The notes beneath the pieces are model-generated. The model made no database searches. It had not been told where the DNA came from and worked only from the letters and a program-made list of their open reading frames with translations. Of a DNA stretch of 64,000 nt, positions 50,626 to 59,251 are shown one piece after another (within the stretch, counting starts at the first letter, position 1; each line of letters opens with the position of its first letter). Source of the DNA: Sphingopyxis sp. QXT-31 (GTDB lineage Bacteria > Pseudomonadota > Alphaproteobacteria > Sphingomonadales > Sphingomonadaceae); NCBI RefSeq assembly GCF_001984035.1, contig NZ_CP019449.1, positions 1,364,001 to 1,428,000 of the forward strand. The letters are read 5' to 3'. The position numbers and the translations under genes are program-made.

Positions 50626-51350
50626 GCCTGCTTCTTCTCCTCAATGCCGCCCAGGTGCAGCCATAAGTCGAACTGGTCCGACCGGCGGCGCATCATCAGC
50701 CGGGCGATGTCGGCATCGCCGTCGATGATCGCCTGGCACAGGCTGCGCTGCATCGCGCGGGTGCGCGCGCGCCGGTCGGGATCGGCGTAGAGGTCGCTGC
50801 CGCGTTCGTCGAGACCGAAGCTGTATCCGATTTCGAGGATCAGCTCGACCACCGGATTGCCGCTCATGCCCGAGATGAGGCGCGCCATCTCGACTTCGGC
50901 GGCGATCAGCTCGCGCGGGGTGTCGCGCGCGTCGATGGTGGCGATAAAGGCTTGCAGCGCCTCGACATCGGTCGCGCTACGGTGGCGCGCAGCGGCAACC
51001 GCGGCTTCTTCGGAAACCGGGCGGGTGACCTGGATGACATGGCCGAGGTGTGCGCCCTTCATACGCATGAAGCGCGCGAGCGACTGGATCGCGTCGCGCG
51101 CGTCGGGGCGCTCGGCATAATAGCCGCCCTGCGCGCCGCGGCGGATGCTGATGAGGCGGTCGCGCTCGACGAGCTTGGCTGCCTGGCGCAGCGTTGGGCG
51201 GCTGACCCCGAAGCGGGCGAGGAGGTCGTCCTCTGCGCCGAGGTGGGTGCCTGGGTCCGCGGCGAGGCTGAGATTGGCGAGGTTCCGCGCGGTGCGGGTA
51301 GCGAGGGTCTCGGTTGCGATGGCCATAACAGGTATCTGTTTAAGCCTCAT
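50622..51350 (-). CDS. GntR-family (FadR/FCD-type) transcriptional regulator
   Basis: This 242-residue regulator has an N-terminal winged helix (LGAEDDLLARFGVSRPTLRQ then LISIRRGAQGGYY) and a C-terminal helical FCD-like domain with QVTRPVSEEAAVAAARHRS and HLGGIEEKKQA. FadR-type members bind acyl-CoA or carboxylate ligands. Start choice is uncertain (ATG 51350 or 51326; neither has a strong ribosome site). A class B palindrome lies 31 bp upstream, shared with the divergent amidohydrolase, making this the strongest candidate to bind all class B sites. It is cotranscribed with the hydrolase/flavin reductase fusion. Confidence 0.88.
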   Translation of the reverse strand: MRLKQIPVMAIATETLATRTARNLANLSLAADPGTHLGAEDDLLARFGVSRPTLRQAAKLVERDRLISIRRGAQGGYYAERPDARDAIQSLARFMRMKGAHLGHVIQVTRPVSEEAAVAAARHRSATDVEALQAFIATIDARDTPRELIAAEVEMARLISGMSGNPVVELILEIGYSFGLDERGSDLYADPDRRARTRAMQRSLCQAIIDGDADIARLMMRRRSDQFDLWLHLGGIEEKKQA

Positions 51351-51381
51351 ACGGCGCAATGTCTATCCCATGCAGCGCTTG

Positions 51382-51393
51382 ACTTATATAACT
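51382..51393. promoter_or_regulatory. Class B palindrome (putative GntR operator)
   Basis: ACTTATATAACT lies between the divergent GntR gene (start 51350) and the amidohydrolase gene (start 51446). It matches the class B consensus and would allow autoregulation. Confidence 0.6.
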
Positions 51394-51445
51394 AGGTATC
51401 TTTTAATCGTGCAAAGACCGATAGCGAGTCGCGAGGAGACTGCCG

Positions 51446-52561
51446 ATGAAACCCTTTGTGTTCAGCGCCGACAGCCACATCATGGAACCGTCGGACATCT
51501 TCCTCAATGGCCTGCCCGCCTCGCTCAAGGACCATGCGATCCACGCGCGAATGGAGGGCGAATATCTGGTCACCGGGACCAAGGACAAGATCATCTATCG
51601 CCTGCGCGTCGGGCAGCATCGCGAGAAGCAGCTCGGCGATGCGCAGCGGCGTGGTATCCGCGAGATCGCGGGACGGCTCGAGGATATGGAGCTGGAGGGG
51701 ATCGACAGCGAAATCTGTTTCCCGTCGCTGGGCTTGTGGCTCTATTGCCTCGACAGCCCCGATGCCGAGGCGGCGTCGGCGCGGCTGTACAACGACTGGA
51801 ACGACAGTTTCCTCGGCGGGCACCCGAACCGTTTCGTGCGCTGCGGCATGCTGCCGGTGCTCGATTTTTCGAACACGCTGGCCGAGCTCGATTATCTGGC
51901 ATCGAAGGGTTTTACCGCGGCGATGCTGCCCGCGGTGACACCGCCGGGGCTGCCGAAGTACAACAATGAAGCTTGGGATCCGGTGTTCGCCAAGGGCGCG
52001 GCGCTGGGGGTGGTGTTCGTGATGCACACCGGCACCGGGCTCGAAAGTGTGATCGTCGAGCGCGGGCCGGGCGCGGGGATCATCAACTACACCAACCAGA
52101 TGAACGACGCGCAGCACAGCGCGATGTACCTGACCGCGGGCGGCGTGCTCGACCGCAATCCGGGCGCGAAGGTCGCGTTTATCGAGAGCGGCGCGAGCTG
52201 GCTCGTCGCGCTCGCCGAGCGGATGGACGAGGTGTCCGTCGCGCACGCGAATTTCGTGTTTCCCAAGCTGTCGCGCTCGCCGAGCCAGATCGTCGACGAC
52301 CAGATCTGGGCGAGCTTCCAGCACGACCGCGCCTGCATCGCGTCGGCCGCCGCGGGGCTGCCGGGGGCGAAGAATGTGATGTGGGGGTCGGACTATCCGC
52401 ACGCCGAGGGCACCTTCCCGATCAGCCGCCGCATCGTCGACGAGCTGTTCGAGGGGATGGAGGTTAGCGATGAGGTGCGGCGGAATATCCTGGGGCTGAA
52501 CGCCGCGCGGCTGTTCGGGCTGGAGCCCAGGGTTGCGACGAGCGCAAAGGTGGCGGCTTAG
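51446..52561 (+). CDS. Amidohydrolase family 2 (TIM-barrel metal enzyme) (2)
   Basis: This 371-residue amidohydrolase-2 protein is related to the one at 31206. Metal-site elements are FSADSHIMEPSDI (DxH), VFVMHTGTGLESV and MWGSDYPHAEGTFP with the conserved Asp. The family includes decarboxylases and meta-cleavage-type hydrolases. It diverges from the GntR regulator and so probably belongs to that regulon. It is a single-gene unit: an inverted-repeat element follows, then the convergent MFS gene. Confidence 0.9.
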   Translation: MKPFVFSADSHIMEPSDIFLNGLPASLKDHAIHARMEGEYLVTGTKDKIIYRLRVGQHREKQLGDAQRRGIREIAGRLEDMELEGIDSEICFPSLGLWLYCLDSPDAEAASARLYNDWNDSFLGGHPNRFVRCGMLPVLDFSNTLAELDYLASKGFTAAMLPAVTPPGLPKYNNEAWDPVFAKGAALGVVFVMHTGTGLESVIVERGPGAGIINYTNQMNDAQHSAMYLTAGGVLDRNPGAKVAFIESGASWLVALAERMDEVSVAHANFVFPKLSRSPSQIVDDQIWASFQHDRACIASAAAGLPGAKNVMWGSDYPHAEGTFPISRRIVDELFEGMEVSDEVRRNILGLNAARLFGLEPRVATSAKVAA

Positions 52562-52569
52562 TCACCGTC

Positions 52570-52706
52570 GATCCTCCCCACGCGAAGCGATGGGGAGGTG
52601 GCAGCGCGAAGCGCTGACGGAGGGGTAATGGCGCTGGCGTCGAAACCCCTCCACCACGCCCTACGGGCGCGGTCCCCCTCCCCAACGCTTCGCGATGGTG
52701 AGGATC
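52570..52706. repeat. Intergenic inverted-repeat element
   Basis: GATCCTCCCCACGCGAAGCG at 52570 is answered by CGCTTCGCGATGGTGAGGAT at 52686-52705, with GGGGAGGTGG and ACCCCTCCACC-like stems inside. It separates the convergent amidohydrolase and MFS genes and probably ends both transcripts. No coding sequence is present. Confidence 0.7.
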
Positions 52707-52709
52707 TTT

Positions 52710-53960
52710 TTACTCCACCAGCGGCTTCGCGGTCCGCCCCGCCATGATCGCGGCAATCCCGCCGACCAGCAAGCATCCCGACAGGATCGCCAGCGACGGC
52801 TGCAGCGAGAGATCGCCATAGCCCGGCGTGAAGGCCTTGCTGAGATAGCCCGCGACGGTGCCGCCCAGCCCGACCCCCGCCAGCCCGATGAACATGTTGA
52901 TCGTCGCCGACATCATCGCGCGCATCTGCACCGGCACCTGCGCGAAGCAGAGTGCGATGATCGGGCCGAGGTGCAGCGTCATCATAAACTTAACCACGAC
53001 GAAGCAGGCGAGCGCAACATAGGCGTTCCCGGCGAGCGCGAAACCGACGCCGAAGGGGAAGCTGACGAGCAGGCCGATGCCGGCGAACCAGCCGTTGAAG
53101 CGCGGGTCGGCCTTGCCATAACGATCGCTGACCCAGCCCGCGACGAGATTGCCGATGACGAGCCCCGCGGCCATCGCGCCGCCGAGCCAGAAGCCGGTCT
53201 CGGTCTTGTCCATGCCGTGCACGCGCTGGAAGAAGGAGGCGCCCCACAGGATGAAGGCGAAGCCGGTGAGAGGGACCATGCAGAGCAGCAGGCCGACCCA
53301 GCGAAGCGAGGTGCTGGCGCCCATGGTGCGGAGGACTTCGCCGAGGCTGGTCTGCGGCGGGGCCACCGGTTCGACGACGCCGCGGCGGCGAGGTTCGGCG
53401 GCGAGCAGATAGACGAGCAGACCGACGGCAATGCCCGGTAGGCCGACGATCAGGAAGACGGTGCGCCAGTCGTACCATTGCGACAACCAGCCCGCGAGCG
53501 CGAGCCCGCCCGACAGGCCGACCGCATTAGCGGCGAGCATCACCGAGATGATCGTCGTGCGGCGGTCCTTGGGGAAGATGTCGGTGAGCAAGGACATGCC
53601 CGCGGGGCCCGCCCCCGCCTCGGCCGCGGCGAGGCCGATGCGCGCGAGCAGCATCTGCCAGAAGCTGTGCGCGAAGGCCGAGAGCGCGGTCGCGGCGCTC
53701 CAGATCGAGACGCAGACGGCGATGACCAGACGGCGGTCGCCACGGTCGGCGTAGCGCGCGATCGGAAAGGCCGCGAGCGCGTAGAAGGCGGCGAAGGCGA
53801 TACCGGTGAGCAGCCCGAGCTGGCCGTCGTCGAGCCCGAGCTCGACCTTGATGTCGTCCTGGAACAAGGTGAAGACCTGGCGGTCGACGTAGCTGAGGAC
53901 CGCGACGACGACGAGCAGGCCCAGCGTCAGACCGCGGCGGCTCGAGATTTCCGAAGACAT
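52710..53960 (-). CDS. MFS transporter (3)
   Basis: This 416-residue inner-membrane MFS protein has about 12 helices, SYVDRQVFTLFQDDIKVEL in helix 1, and RYADRGDRRLVIAVCVSIWS as the loop 2-3 signature. It is close in layout to the transporter at 3547 (both share an xDRQ motif in helix 1). It is probably a carrier for the acid whose degradation the nearby genes encode. The ATG at 53960 has AAAGGA upstream; the in-frame extension to 54047 lacks support. It is downstream of the TonB receptor on the same strand but separated by 112 bp. Confidence 0.9.
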   Translation of the reverse strand: MSSEISSRRGLTLGLLVVVAVLSYVDRQVFTLFQDDIKVELGLDDGQLGLLTGIAFAAFYALAAFPIARYADRGDRRLVIAVCVSIWSAATALSAFAHSFWQMLLARIGLAAAEAGAGPAGMSLLTDIFPKDRRTTIISVMLAANAVGLSGGLALAGWLSQWYDWRTVFLIVGLPGIAVGLLVYLLAAEPRRRGVVEPVAPPQTSLGEVLRTMGASTSLRWVGLLLCMVPLTGFAFILWGASFFQRVHGMDKTETGFWLGGAMAAGLVIGNLVAGWVSDRYGKADPRFNGWFAGIGLLVSFPFGVGFALAGNAYVALACFVVVKFMMTLHLGPIIALCFAQVPVQMRAMMSATINMFIGLAGVGLGGTVAGYLSKAFTPGYGDLSLQPSLAILSGCLLVGGIAAIMAGRTAKPLVE

Positions 53961-54072
53961 GTCATTCCTTTCGCGGGGGGATACGAAGGCAAAAAAGGCG
54001 GGGCCGGAAAAAAAGAGGGGAGGTCCGGCAAGCCGTCCCTCCCCCAATGCTCCTAGGAGCGCCCTGTGGTCC

Positions 54073-56487
54073 TCAGAATTTGAAAGTCCCCGTCACGCCG
54101 TAGCTGCGCGGTTCGTTGTACGAGGTGCCGACGTAGATGTTGCTCAGCAAAAGCGTGTATTGCTGTTCCTGGTCGTTGGTCAGGTTCTTGCCCCACAGCG
54201 CCAGCTCGAAATTGCGCTCGGGCCCGAAGCTGACCGCGACGCGGGCGTTGAGGATGCCGAGCGAGCCCGAATTCTTCACCGCTGCCAGCTGCGCGGCCTG
54301 CGCCGGGGTGAGGCCAAGGCCGCCGATGCCGGTTGACGTGTAAAGGCTCGTCGGTGCCTCCAGCTGCGGCATCTTGCCCTGCCAGGCATAGACGACATTG
54401 GCGTCGAGCCCGACGCTGCCGAGGTCCTTCTTGAGGTTGGCGCCCACCGAGAATTGCTTCTTGACGATGCCGACGAACGCATAATCGGATTTGTCGACCG
54501 GGACGATGACCTGGCTGCCGAAAGCGCCCGAGACGCCCTTGCCCTCGTAACGCGTATATTTGGGATCGGTCAGCGCGCCGTTCGCGAACACCGTGAAGCC
54601 GTCGACGACCTCAAACGAGGCATCGACTTCGCCGCCCCAGGTTTCGGTGTCGGCATTCTCGATCACCGTCTGGCTCTGGCCGTTGGGGGCGAGCACCGGA
54701 CTGCGCTGTGCGCCCTTCACGACATTGTGATAGCCGGCGACGTTGAACCGGGCACGGCCATCGAGGAACGTCGTCTTGATGCCGACTTCCTGTTCATAGA
54801 CGATTTCGGGCTGCGACGGGATCGAGTCGGCGAGCGTTAACGTGCGCAGCTGCAACGCGCCCGAGCGATACCCCTTGCTGTGCTTGGCGTAGAGCAGCAC
54901 GTCTTCGGTCACGTCATAATCGATGCCGGCGGTGTAGGAGAGATTGGTGAAATCCTCCTTGTTGGTGCGCAGGCACGGGATCGCCGTGGCAAAGGGGCTG
55001 CACCGCACGAAAACGTCGGTATTGTTCGCGACGTCGCCGGACTGCGTGGTCACGCCCTTGTCGTCGATCGAATAGCGCAGGCCGCCGGTGACGCGAAGCG
55101 CGTCGGTCAGCTTGTAGTTGAGCTGGGCATACATGCCGTAGCTGTTGTTATCGAGCGTACCGCTGAAATTCGACCAGTTGGTGGCACCGACGAATTGCGG
55201 CGGGACGGTCGGGCCCGCGGTGAAGGTGGCGGCGAACAGGTTGGAGCGCGACTGATCGAAACCGGTCTCGCGGAAGTAGGTGAGACCCGCGGCAAAGTTC
55301 AGCCGGTCGTCGAAGCCGGTGCCCGTCACCTGCAGTTCGGACGAATATTGCTTCAGGTCCTGCGTGCCTTCGGTGAAGTGTGCGGCGAAGCTGGAGCCGT
55401 CGAGATCGACGAGATTTTCGCTCTGGATGCCGCGATAGCCGTTGATCCAGCGCACCTGCCCGAAGCTGGTGTCGAGGATGAACTTGGCCGAATAGGTCTG
55501 GGTGCGGGTGTCGTTGAAGATGCCGCGCGGATCGGCGCCGACGACGGCCGACGGCGGCGTGATCGCTACGCGGTTCGCGTTCCCGTCGAACTGCGCGCGG
55601 TCGGTCGCGGCGATGCCGTCGACGATCGGCTTGGCGGCGCCGAAGTTGGGCGGCGCGTTGAAGAAGAGATTCTGGCGCGCCGGACCGTCGATGAAGGTGT
55701 CGTACCATTCGCCCGACAGGATCAGTTCGAAGGTATCGGTGGGCTTCCAGCCCAGCTTGACGCGGCCGTTCCACGTCTCGCGGCCTTCATATTTGCGGCC
55801 GGTATCGACGTCGGTCTTGTAACCGTCGCGCTTCTGATAATAAAGCGCGCCGCGGATCGCGAGTTCGTCGCTGAAGCCGAGGTTGATCGCGCCTTGGAAG
55901 GTCCGTTCGTCGAAGCGGCCGTAGGTGGCGCTGAGCTTGCCCGAATATTCGCCGTAGCGCGGATTGGCAGTCTGGATCAGCACCGCGCCCGCCGACGTGT
56001 TGCGGCCGAACAGGGTGCCCTGAGGCCCCTTGAGCACCTGAACGCTTTCGACATCGACGAGCTCGGTATTGAGGCCATAAGCGCGCGCGATGTACAATTC
56101 GTCGAGATAGGTGCCGACCGACGGTTCGAGCGTCGCGATATTGTCGTTCTGGATTTGCCCGCGCATGGCAAAGGTCAGCGCGGTCGGATTGTTGCCGGCG
56201 CCGCGGATGTTGAAGCCGGGGGTGAAGGTCGCGATTTCGTCGACCTTGTTGATGCCCTGTTCCGTCAGTTTCTCGCCGCTGAAGGCGGTAATCGCGATCG
56301 GCGTATCCTGGATGTTCGCGTCCTGTTTGGTGACGCCGATAACGACGATCGCATCGTCGTCATATTGAGTCTCATCCTCGGCCGGGGCAGCATCCTGCGC
56401 ATAGGCGGGGACCGACGACAGCGCCAACGCCGCCATCGACGCGGCGACGAGCAAGCGGGCCGAATCGCGCTTTTGCTTGAAATTCAT
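54073..56487 (-). CDS. TonB-dependent outer-membrane receptor (2)
   Basis: This 804-residue receptor starts with a signal peptide (FKQKRDSARLLVAASMAALA, cleavage after AYA), a TonB box-like DDAIVVIG, and a plug with VQVLKGPQGTLFGRNTSAGA. The barrel ends in a Phe (GVTGTFKF). The ATG at 56487 is chosen; the ATG at 56496 leaves no room for a ribosome site. A class B palindrome lies 46 bp upstream, so it likely belongs to the GntR regulon and imports the substrate of those operons. It is not closely similar to the receptor at 868. Confidence 0.95.
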   Translation of the reverse strand: MNFKQKRDSARLLVAASMAALALSSVPAYAQDAAPAEDETQYDDDAIVVIGVTKQDANIQDTPIAITAFSGEKLTEQGINKVDEIATFTPGFNIRGAGNNPTALTFAMRGQIQNDNIATLEPSVGTYLDELYIARAYGLNTELVDVESVQVLKGPQGTLFGRNTSAGAVLIQTANPRYGEYSGKLSATYGRFDERTFQGAINLGFSDELAIRGALYYQKRDGYKTDVDTGRKYEGRETWNGRVKLGWKPTDTFELILSGEWYDTFIDGPARQNLFFNAPPNFGAAKPIVDGIAATDRAQFDGNANRVAITPPSAVVGADPRGIFNDTRTQTYSAKFILDTSFGQVRWINGYRGIQSENLVDLDGSSFAAHFTEGTQDLKQYSSELQVTGTGFDDRLNFAAGLTYFRETGFDQSRSNLFAATFTAGPTVPPQFVGATNWSNFSGTLDNNSYGMYAQLNYKLTDALRVTGGLRYSIDDKGVTTQSGDVANNTDVFVRCSPFATAIPCLRTNKEDFTNLSYTAGIDYDVTEDVLLYAKHSKGYRSGALQLRTLTLADSIPSQPEIVYEQEVGIKTTFLDGRARFNVAGYHNVVKGAQRSPVLAPNGQSQTVIENADTETWGGEVDASFEVVDGFTVFANGALTDPKYTRYEGKGVSGAFGSQVIVPVDKSDYAFVGIVKKQFSVGANLKKDLGSVGLDANVVYAWQGKMPQLEAPTSLYTSTGIGGLGLTPAQAAQLAAVKNSGSLGILNARVAVSFGPERNFELALWGKNLTNDQEQQYTLLLSNIYVGTSYNEPRSYGVTGTFKF

Positions 56488-56532
56488 GGTCAACATCCTC
56501 CCCACGAGGCTTCCTGGCGTCCTCGCTTGGTC

Positions 56533-56544
56533 AGTTATATAACT
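56533..56544. promoter_or_regulatory. Class B palindrome (putative operator)
   Basis: AGTTATATAACT, identical to the site at 24087, lies 46 bp upstream of the TonB receptor start and 63 bp past the end of the DUF2889 gene. Confidence 0.6.
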
Positions 56545-56606
56545 AAGTCTAACACGTCAGACAAGTGGATTGCGGCAATTTGTCACAATACGCTACGGAA
56601 ACGGTG

Positions 56607-57626
56607 TCAGTCGTGGTTTTCGGGCAACATTGCTGCGAGCGCCGGAACGTCGGCGAGCGCGCGCAGCACGTCGTTGAGATGGGTGCAGCCGATCGTCCCG
56701 ACGAGCGTGTCGAGCACCGCCTGACGAAAGGTGCCGACGTCCTGCCCGACCATGCGCGCGGCTTTCATCGACGCGCCGGGGCATTCGCGGAAAGGCAGGA
56801 TCAAGGGCAGCGCTTGGAGCGCGAGCAAGGTGCCGCTCGCCTCGTCGATCTCAGCATAGACGCGATATTCGTGGATCGCGGTGCGCGTGCCCTCGGGGTT
56901 TGGGCCGCTGTCCTGAAAGCCCGCGTCGACCTTGAGTACCCCCTCGGCGCGCCAGAGGTCGATGCGGCGCGCGCGGCGCGCCATCGGGCGGCCCTCCTGC
57001 ACCGGCAGCTCGTGCCAGCCGACGAGGTCATCGGGGTTGACGAGCGGGCCGACTTCGGTCGCCGACTGGTCGCCATGGTCGACATCGCCCTCTTCCGATA
57101 GCGAACTGCCCCCTTCGGTGAAGCCGGTGCAGATATTGACCATCCGGCCTTTGTTGCCCGCGCCCAATTTCTCACGGTTGGCGCGCATCCGCTCGTGCCA
57201 GTCGGGGACCCAGCGCGACCAGATCCAACCGGCGACGAGGCTGGCGCCGGCAAAATCGTCGAGCAGCTGGAACAGGGGCGTGCCGCGGAGGTCGCCGAGC
57301 GTCGCCGCCAGCGCCTGGCGGCTCGCGCCCCCTGCCCGCACCCCGACCATCTCCTGCGCGCGCGCATGGTGCGGCGCGACGTCGATCTCCATGATCTCGC
57401 GGATCGGCGAAGTGCGGATGCGGAACTCGCCGCTGGCGAGCGCGTCGGGTTTGCCCTCGAACGTCGTCAGCAGGTCGCGCACGCGCCCCGACATGATCCA
57501 CGGCTGGCCGAAGCCGTCGGGCCAGTCGGAATCGATCGAGCTGGTGCGGCGGATCGATCCCGGGCGGCGGAGCGGCGCGGGGCCCGCCGACTGGCGCGCG
57601 AAGGGGAATTGCTGGGGTGCGTTCAA
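56607..57626 (-). CDS. DUF2889 family protein
   Basis: This 339-residue protein matches DUF2889 by eye: RRTSSIDSDWPDGFGQPWIM early, RIRTSPIREIMEIDVAPHH and a late GTIGCTHLNDVLRALADVPA with Cys and His. No membrane segment is present, and no reaction is known to me. The start is a TTG at 57626 with AGGA 8 bases upstream; the in-frame extension to 57776 would overlap the SDR gene. It is the last gene of the eight-gene operon that runs from beyond the right edge. Its Cys/His-rich tail suggests metal or thiol chemistry (guess). Confidence 0.8.
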   Translation of the reverse strand: MNAPQQFPFARQSAGPAPLRRPGSIRRTSSIDSDWPDGFGQPWIMSGRVRDLLTTFEGKPDALASGEFRIRTSPIREIMEIDVAPHHARAQEMVGVRAGGASRQALAATLGDLRGTPLFQLLDDFAGASLVAGWIWSRWVPDWHERMRANREKLGAGNKGRMVNICTGFTEGGSSLSEEGDVDHGDQSATEVGPLVNPDDLVGWHELPVQEGRPMARRARRIDLWRAEGVLKVDAGFQDSGPNPEGTRTAIHEYRVYAEIDEASGTLLALQALPLILPFRECPGASMKAARMVGQDVGTFRQAVLDTLVGTIGCTHLNDVLRALADVPALAAMLPENHD

Positions 57627-57636
57627 GTCATCGATC

Positions 57637-58431
57637 CTATTTGGGGGGCATGCGGATGGCGCCGTCGAGACGTAAGGTCTGACCATTGAAATAGCCGTTG
57701 CGCGCGAGTTCGAGCACGAGACTGCCGAATTCGTGCGGGTGGCCGAGGCGTTTGGGGAAAGGCACCGAGGCGGCAAGCCCTTCGAAGATCGCGGGCGCCT
57801 TGTCCTTCACCGCGAGCATCGGCGGGGTCGCGAAGATGCCGGGCATGATCGAATTGACGCGGATGCCGAGGTCCATCAGGTCGCGCGCCATCGGCAGCAC
57901 GAGACCGTTCACGCCGGCCTTCAAGGAGCCGTAGCCCACCTGCCCGATCTGCGCGTCCTGCGCCGCCGCCGAGGCGGTGAGCACGATCGCGCCGCGTTCG
58001 CCGTCCTCGTTCAGCGGATCGGCATTGGCCATACCGAGTGCGGCGAGCGAGGCGAGACGATAGCTGGCGATAAGGATGCCCTGCGCCGAGAAGGCATAAT
58101 CCTCGGTCGCGTAGCGGACGTAACCGCCGCTGGTCTTGTCGAAGCGGACGGTCTTGCCGCCCTTCGAGATTTGCGCGCAGTGGACGAGGATGCGTTCCTG
58201 ACCATGCGCGGCGCGGGCGGCCTCGTAGCCCGCCACGACGCTGTCCTCGCTGGTGATGTCGACCTTGCAGAAGACCCCGCCGATCGCGTCGGCGACCGCC
58301 TTGCCGCCCTCTTCGTTGACGTCGAAGATCGCGACCTTCACCCCCTCGGCTGCCAGCGCCTCGGCGCTCGCGCGGCCGAGGCCCGAGGCGCCGCCGGTGA
58401 CCACTGCCGCAATGTCACTTCCCAGTTTCAT
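57637..58431 (-). CDS. SDR-family dehydrogenase (4), HSD10-like
   Basis: This 264-residue SDR looks like the 3-hydroxyacyl-CoA dehydrogenase type 2 (HSD10) group: VVTGGASGLGRASAEALA for cofactor, an Asp in IFDVNEEGG favouring NAD, an acyl-binding insert, the Ser in VLTASAAAQDAQIGQ, Tyr/Lys in VGYGSLKAGVNG and VNSIMPGIFATPP. NAAG is replaced by CAQISKGG. It probably oxidises a 3-hydroxyacyl-CoA. It is separated by 24 bp from the SDR upstream and 10 bp from the DUF2889 gene. Confidence 0.9.
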   Translation of the reverse strand: MKLGSDIAAVVTGGASGLGRASAEALAAEGVKVAIFDVNEEGGKAVADAIGGVFCKVDITSEDSVVAGYEAARAAHGQERILVHCAQISKGGKTVRFDKTSGGYVRYATEDYAFSAQGILIASYRLASLAALGMANADPLNEDGERGAIVLTASAAAQDAQIGQVGYGSLKAGVNGLVLPMARDLMDLGIRVNSIMPGIFATPPMLAVKDKAPAIFEGLAASVPFPKRLGHPHEFGSLVLELARNGYFNGQTLRLDGAIRMPPK

Positions 58432-58455
58432 GTCTCTTCCTTCGATTGCTAATCG

Positions 58456-59250
58456 TTACTGCAGAACTTCGAGATTGCCACCATCGATCACGAGCACCTG
58501 CCCGGTGATGAAGCCGGCGCGGTCGGAGCAGAGGAAGGCCGCCGCCGCGGCCATATCCTCAGGCGTACCCATGCGCGGGATCGGGTAATGGCTGGTACGC
58601 TCAGTAATATGTTCGTCGTATGTCTGGCCCTGCGCCTCGGCGATCTTCGTGAAGACCTCCTTGAACTGCGGCGTTGCGATCGCGCCGGTGCCGAGCGTGT
58701 TGACGGTGATGCCCATCGGTCCGAGTTCGGCCGAGATCGTCTTCGACAGCGCGAGCGCGCCGACGCGGTAGGTGTTCTGCGCCGCGCGCGCGAGCTTGCG
58801 GTGCGGCGCCTTCACCGAATTGGTGCCGATGGTGAGGATGCGGCCCCAGCCCTGCTTTTGCATATGCGGTACGACCGCCTGCACCGCCCAGCGGAAGGCC
58901 ATGACATTGTTGGTGTTCGCGGCGGCGAAGGTGTCGTCGTCGACCTCGAGAAAACTGCCCTTGGGGCCCGAATCGACGTTGAAGATCAATATGTCGGGCG
59001 GCGCGAAAGCATCGGTCGCGGCCTTGACAGCCTGCCCTATGCCGTCCTTGGTCGTGCAGTCGGCGGAGATGCCGATCGCCTGCCCGCCCGCCGCCTGCAC
59101 CTCGGCAACCGCAGCATCGATCGTTGCCTGGGTGCGCGCGGCGATGACGGTCTTGCAGCCTTCGCGCGCGAATTCATGCGCGCAGCCGAGGCCGATGCCC
59201 TTCGAGCCGCCGAAGACGAGCGCGACCTTCTCCTTGATCCCGAGGTCCAT
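58456..59250 (-). CDS. Divergent SDR-family protein lacking the YxxxK motif (5)
   Basis: This 264-residue SDR keeps the cofactor motif FGGSKGIGLGCA and the C-terminal ITGQVLVIDGG, but the catalytic segment differs. NNAG reads FNVDSG (90-95), the Ser region is GTNSVKAP and the Tyr/Lys motif is replaced by QNTYRVGAL at about 158-166, with no YxxxK. It belongs to an SDR branch that often has Arg in place of Lys; it may still bind NAD(P) but use other residues. The ATG at 59250 lies one base after the stop of the next SDR; in-frame sequence upstream belongs to that gene's shadow. Confidence 0.88.
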   Translation of the reverse strand: MDLGIKEKVALVFGGSKGIGLGCAHEFAREGCKTVIAARTQATIDAAVAEVQAAGGQAIGISADCTTKDGIGQAVKAATDAFAPPDILIFNVDSGPKGSFLEVDDDTFAAANTNNVMAFRWAVQAVVPHMQKQGWGRILTIGTNSVKAPHRKLARAAQNTYRVGALALSKTISAELGPMGITVNTLGTGAIATPQFKEVFTKIAEAQGQTYDEHITERTSHYPIPRMGTPEDMAAAAAFLCSDRAGFITGQVLVIDGGNLEVLQ

Positions 59251-59251
59251 G

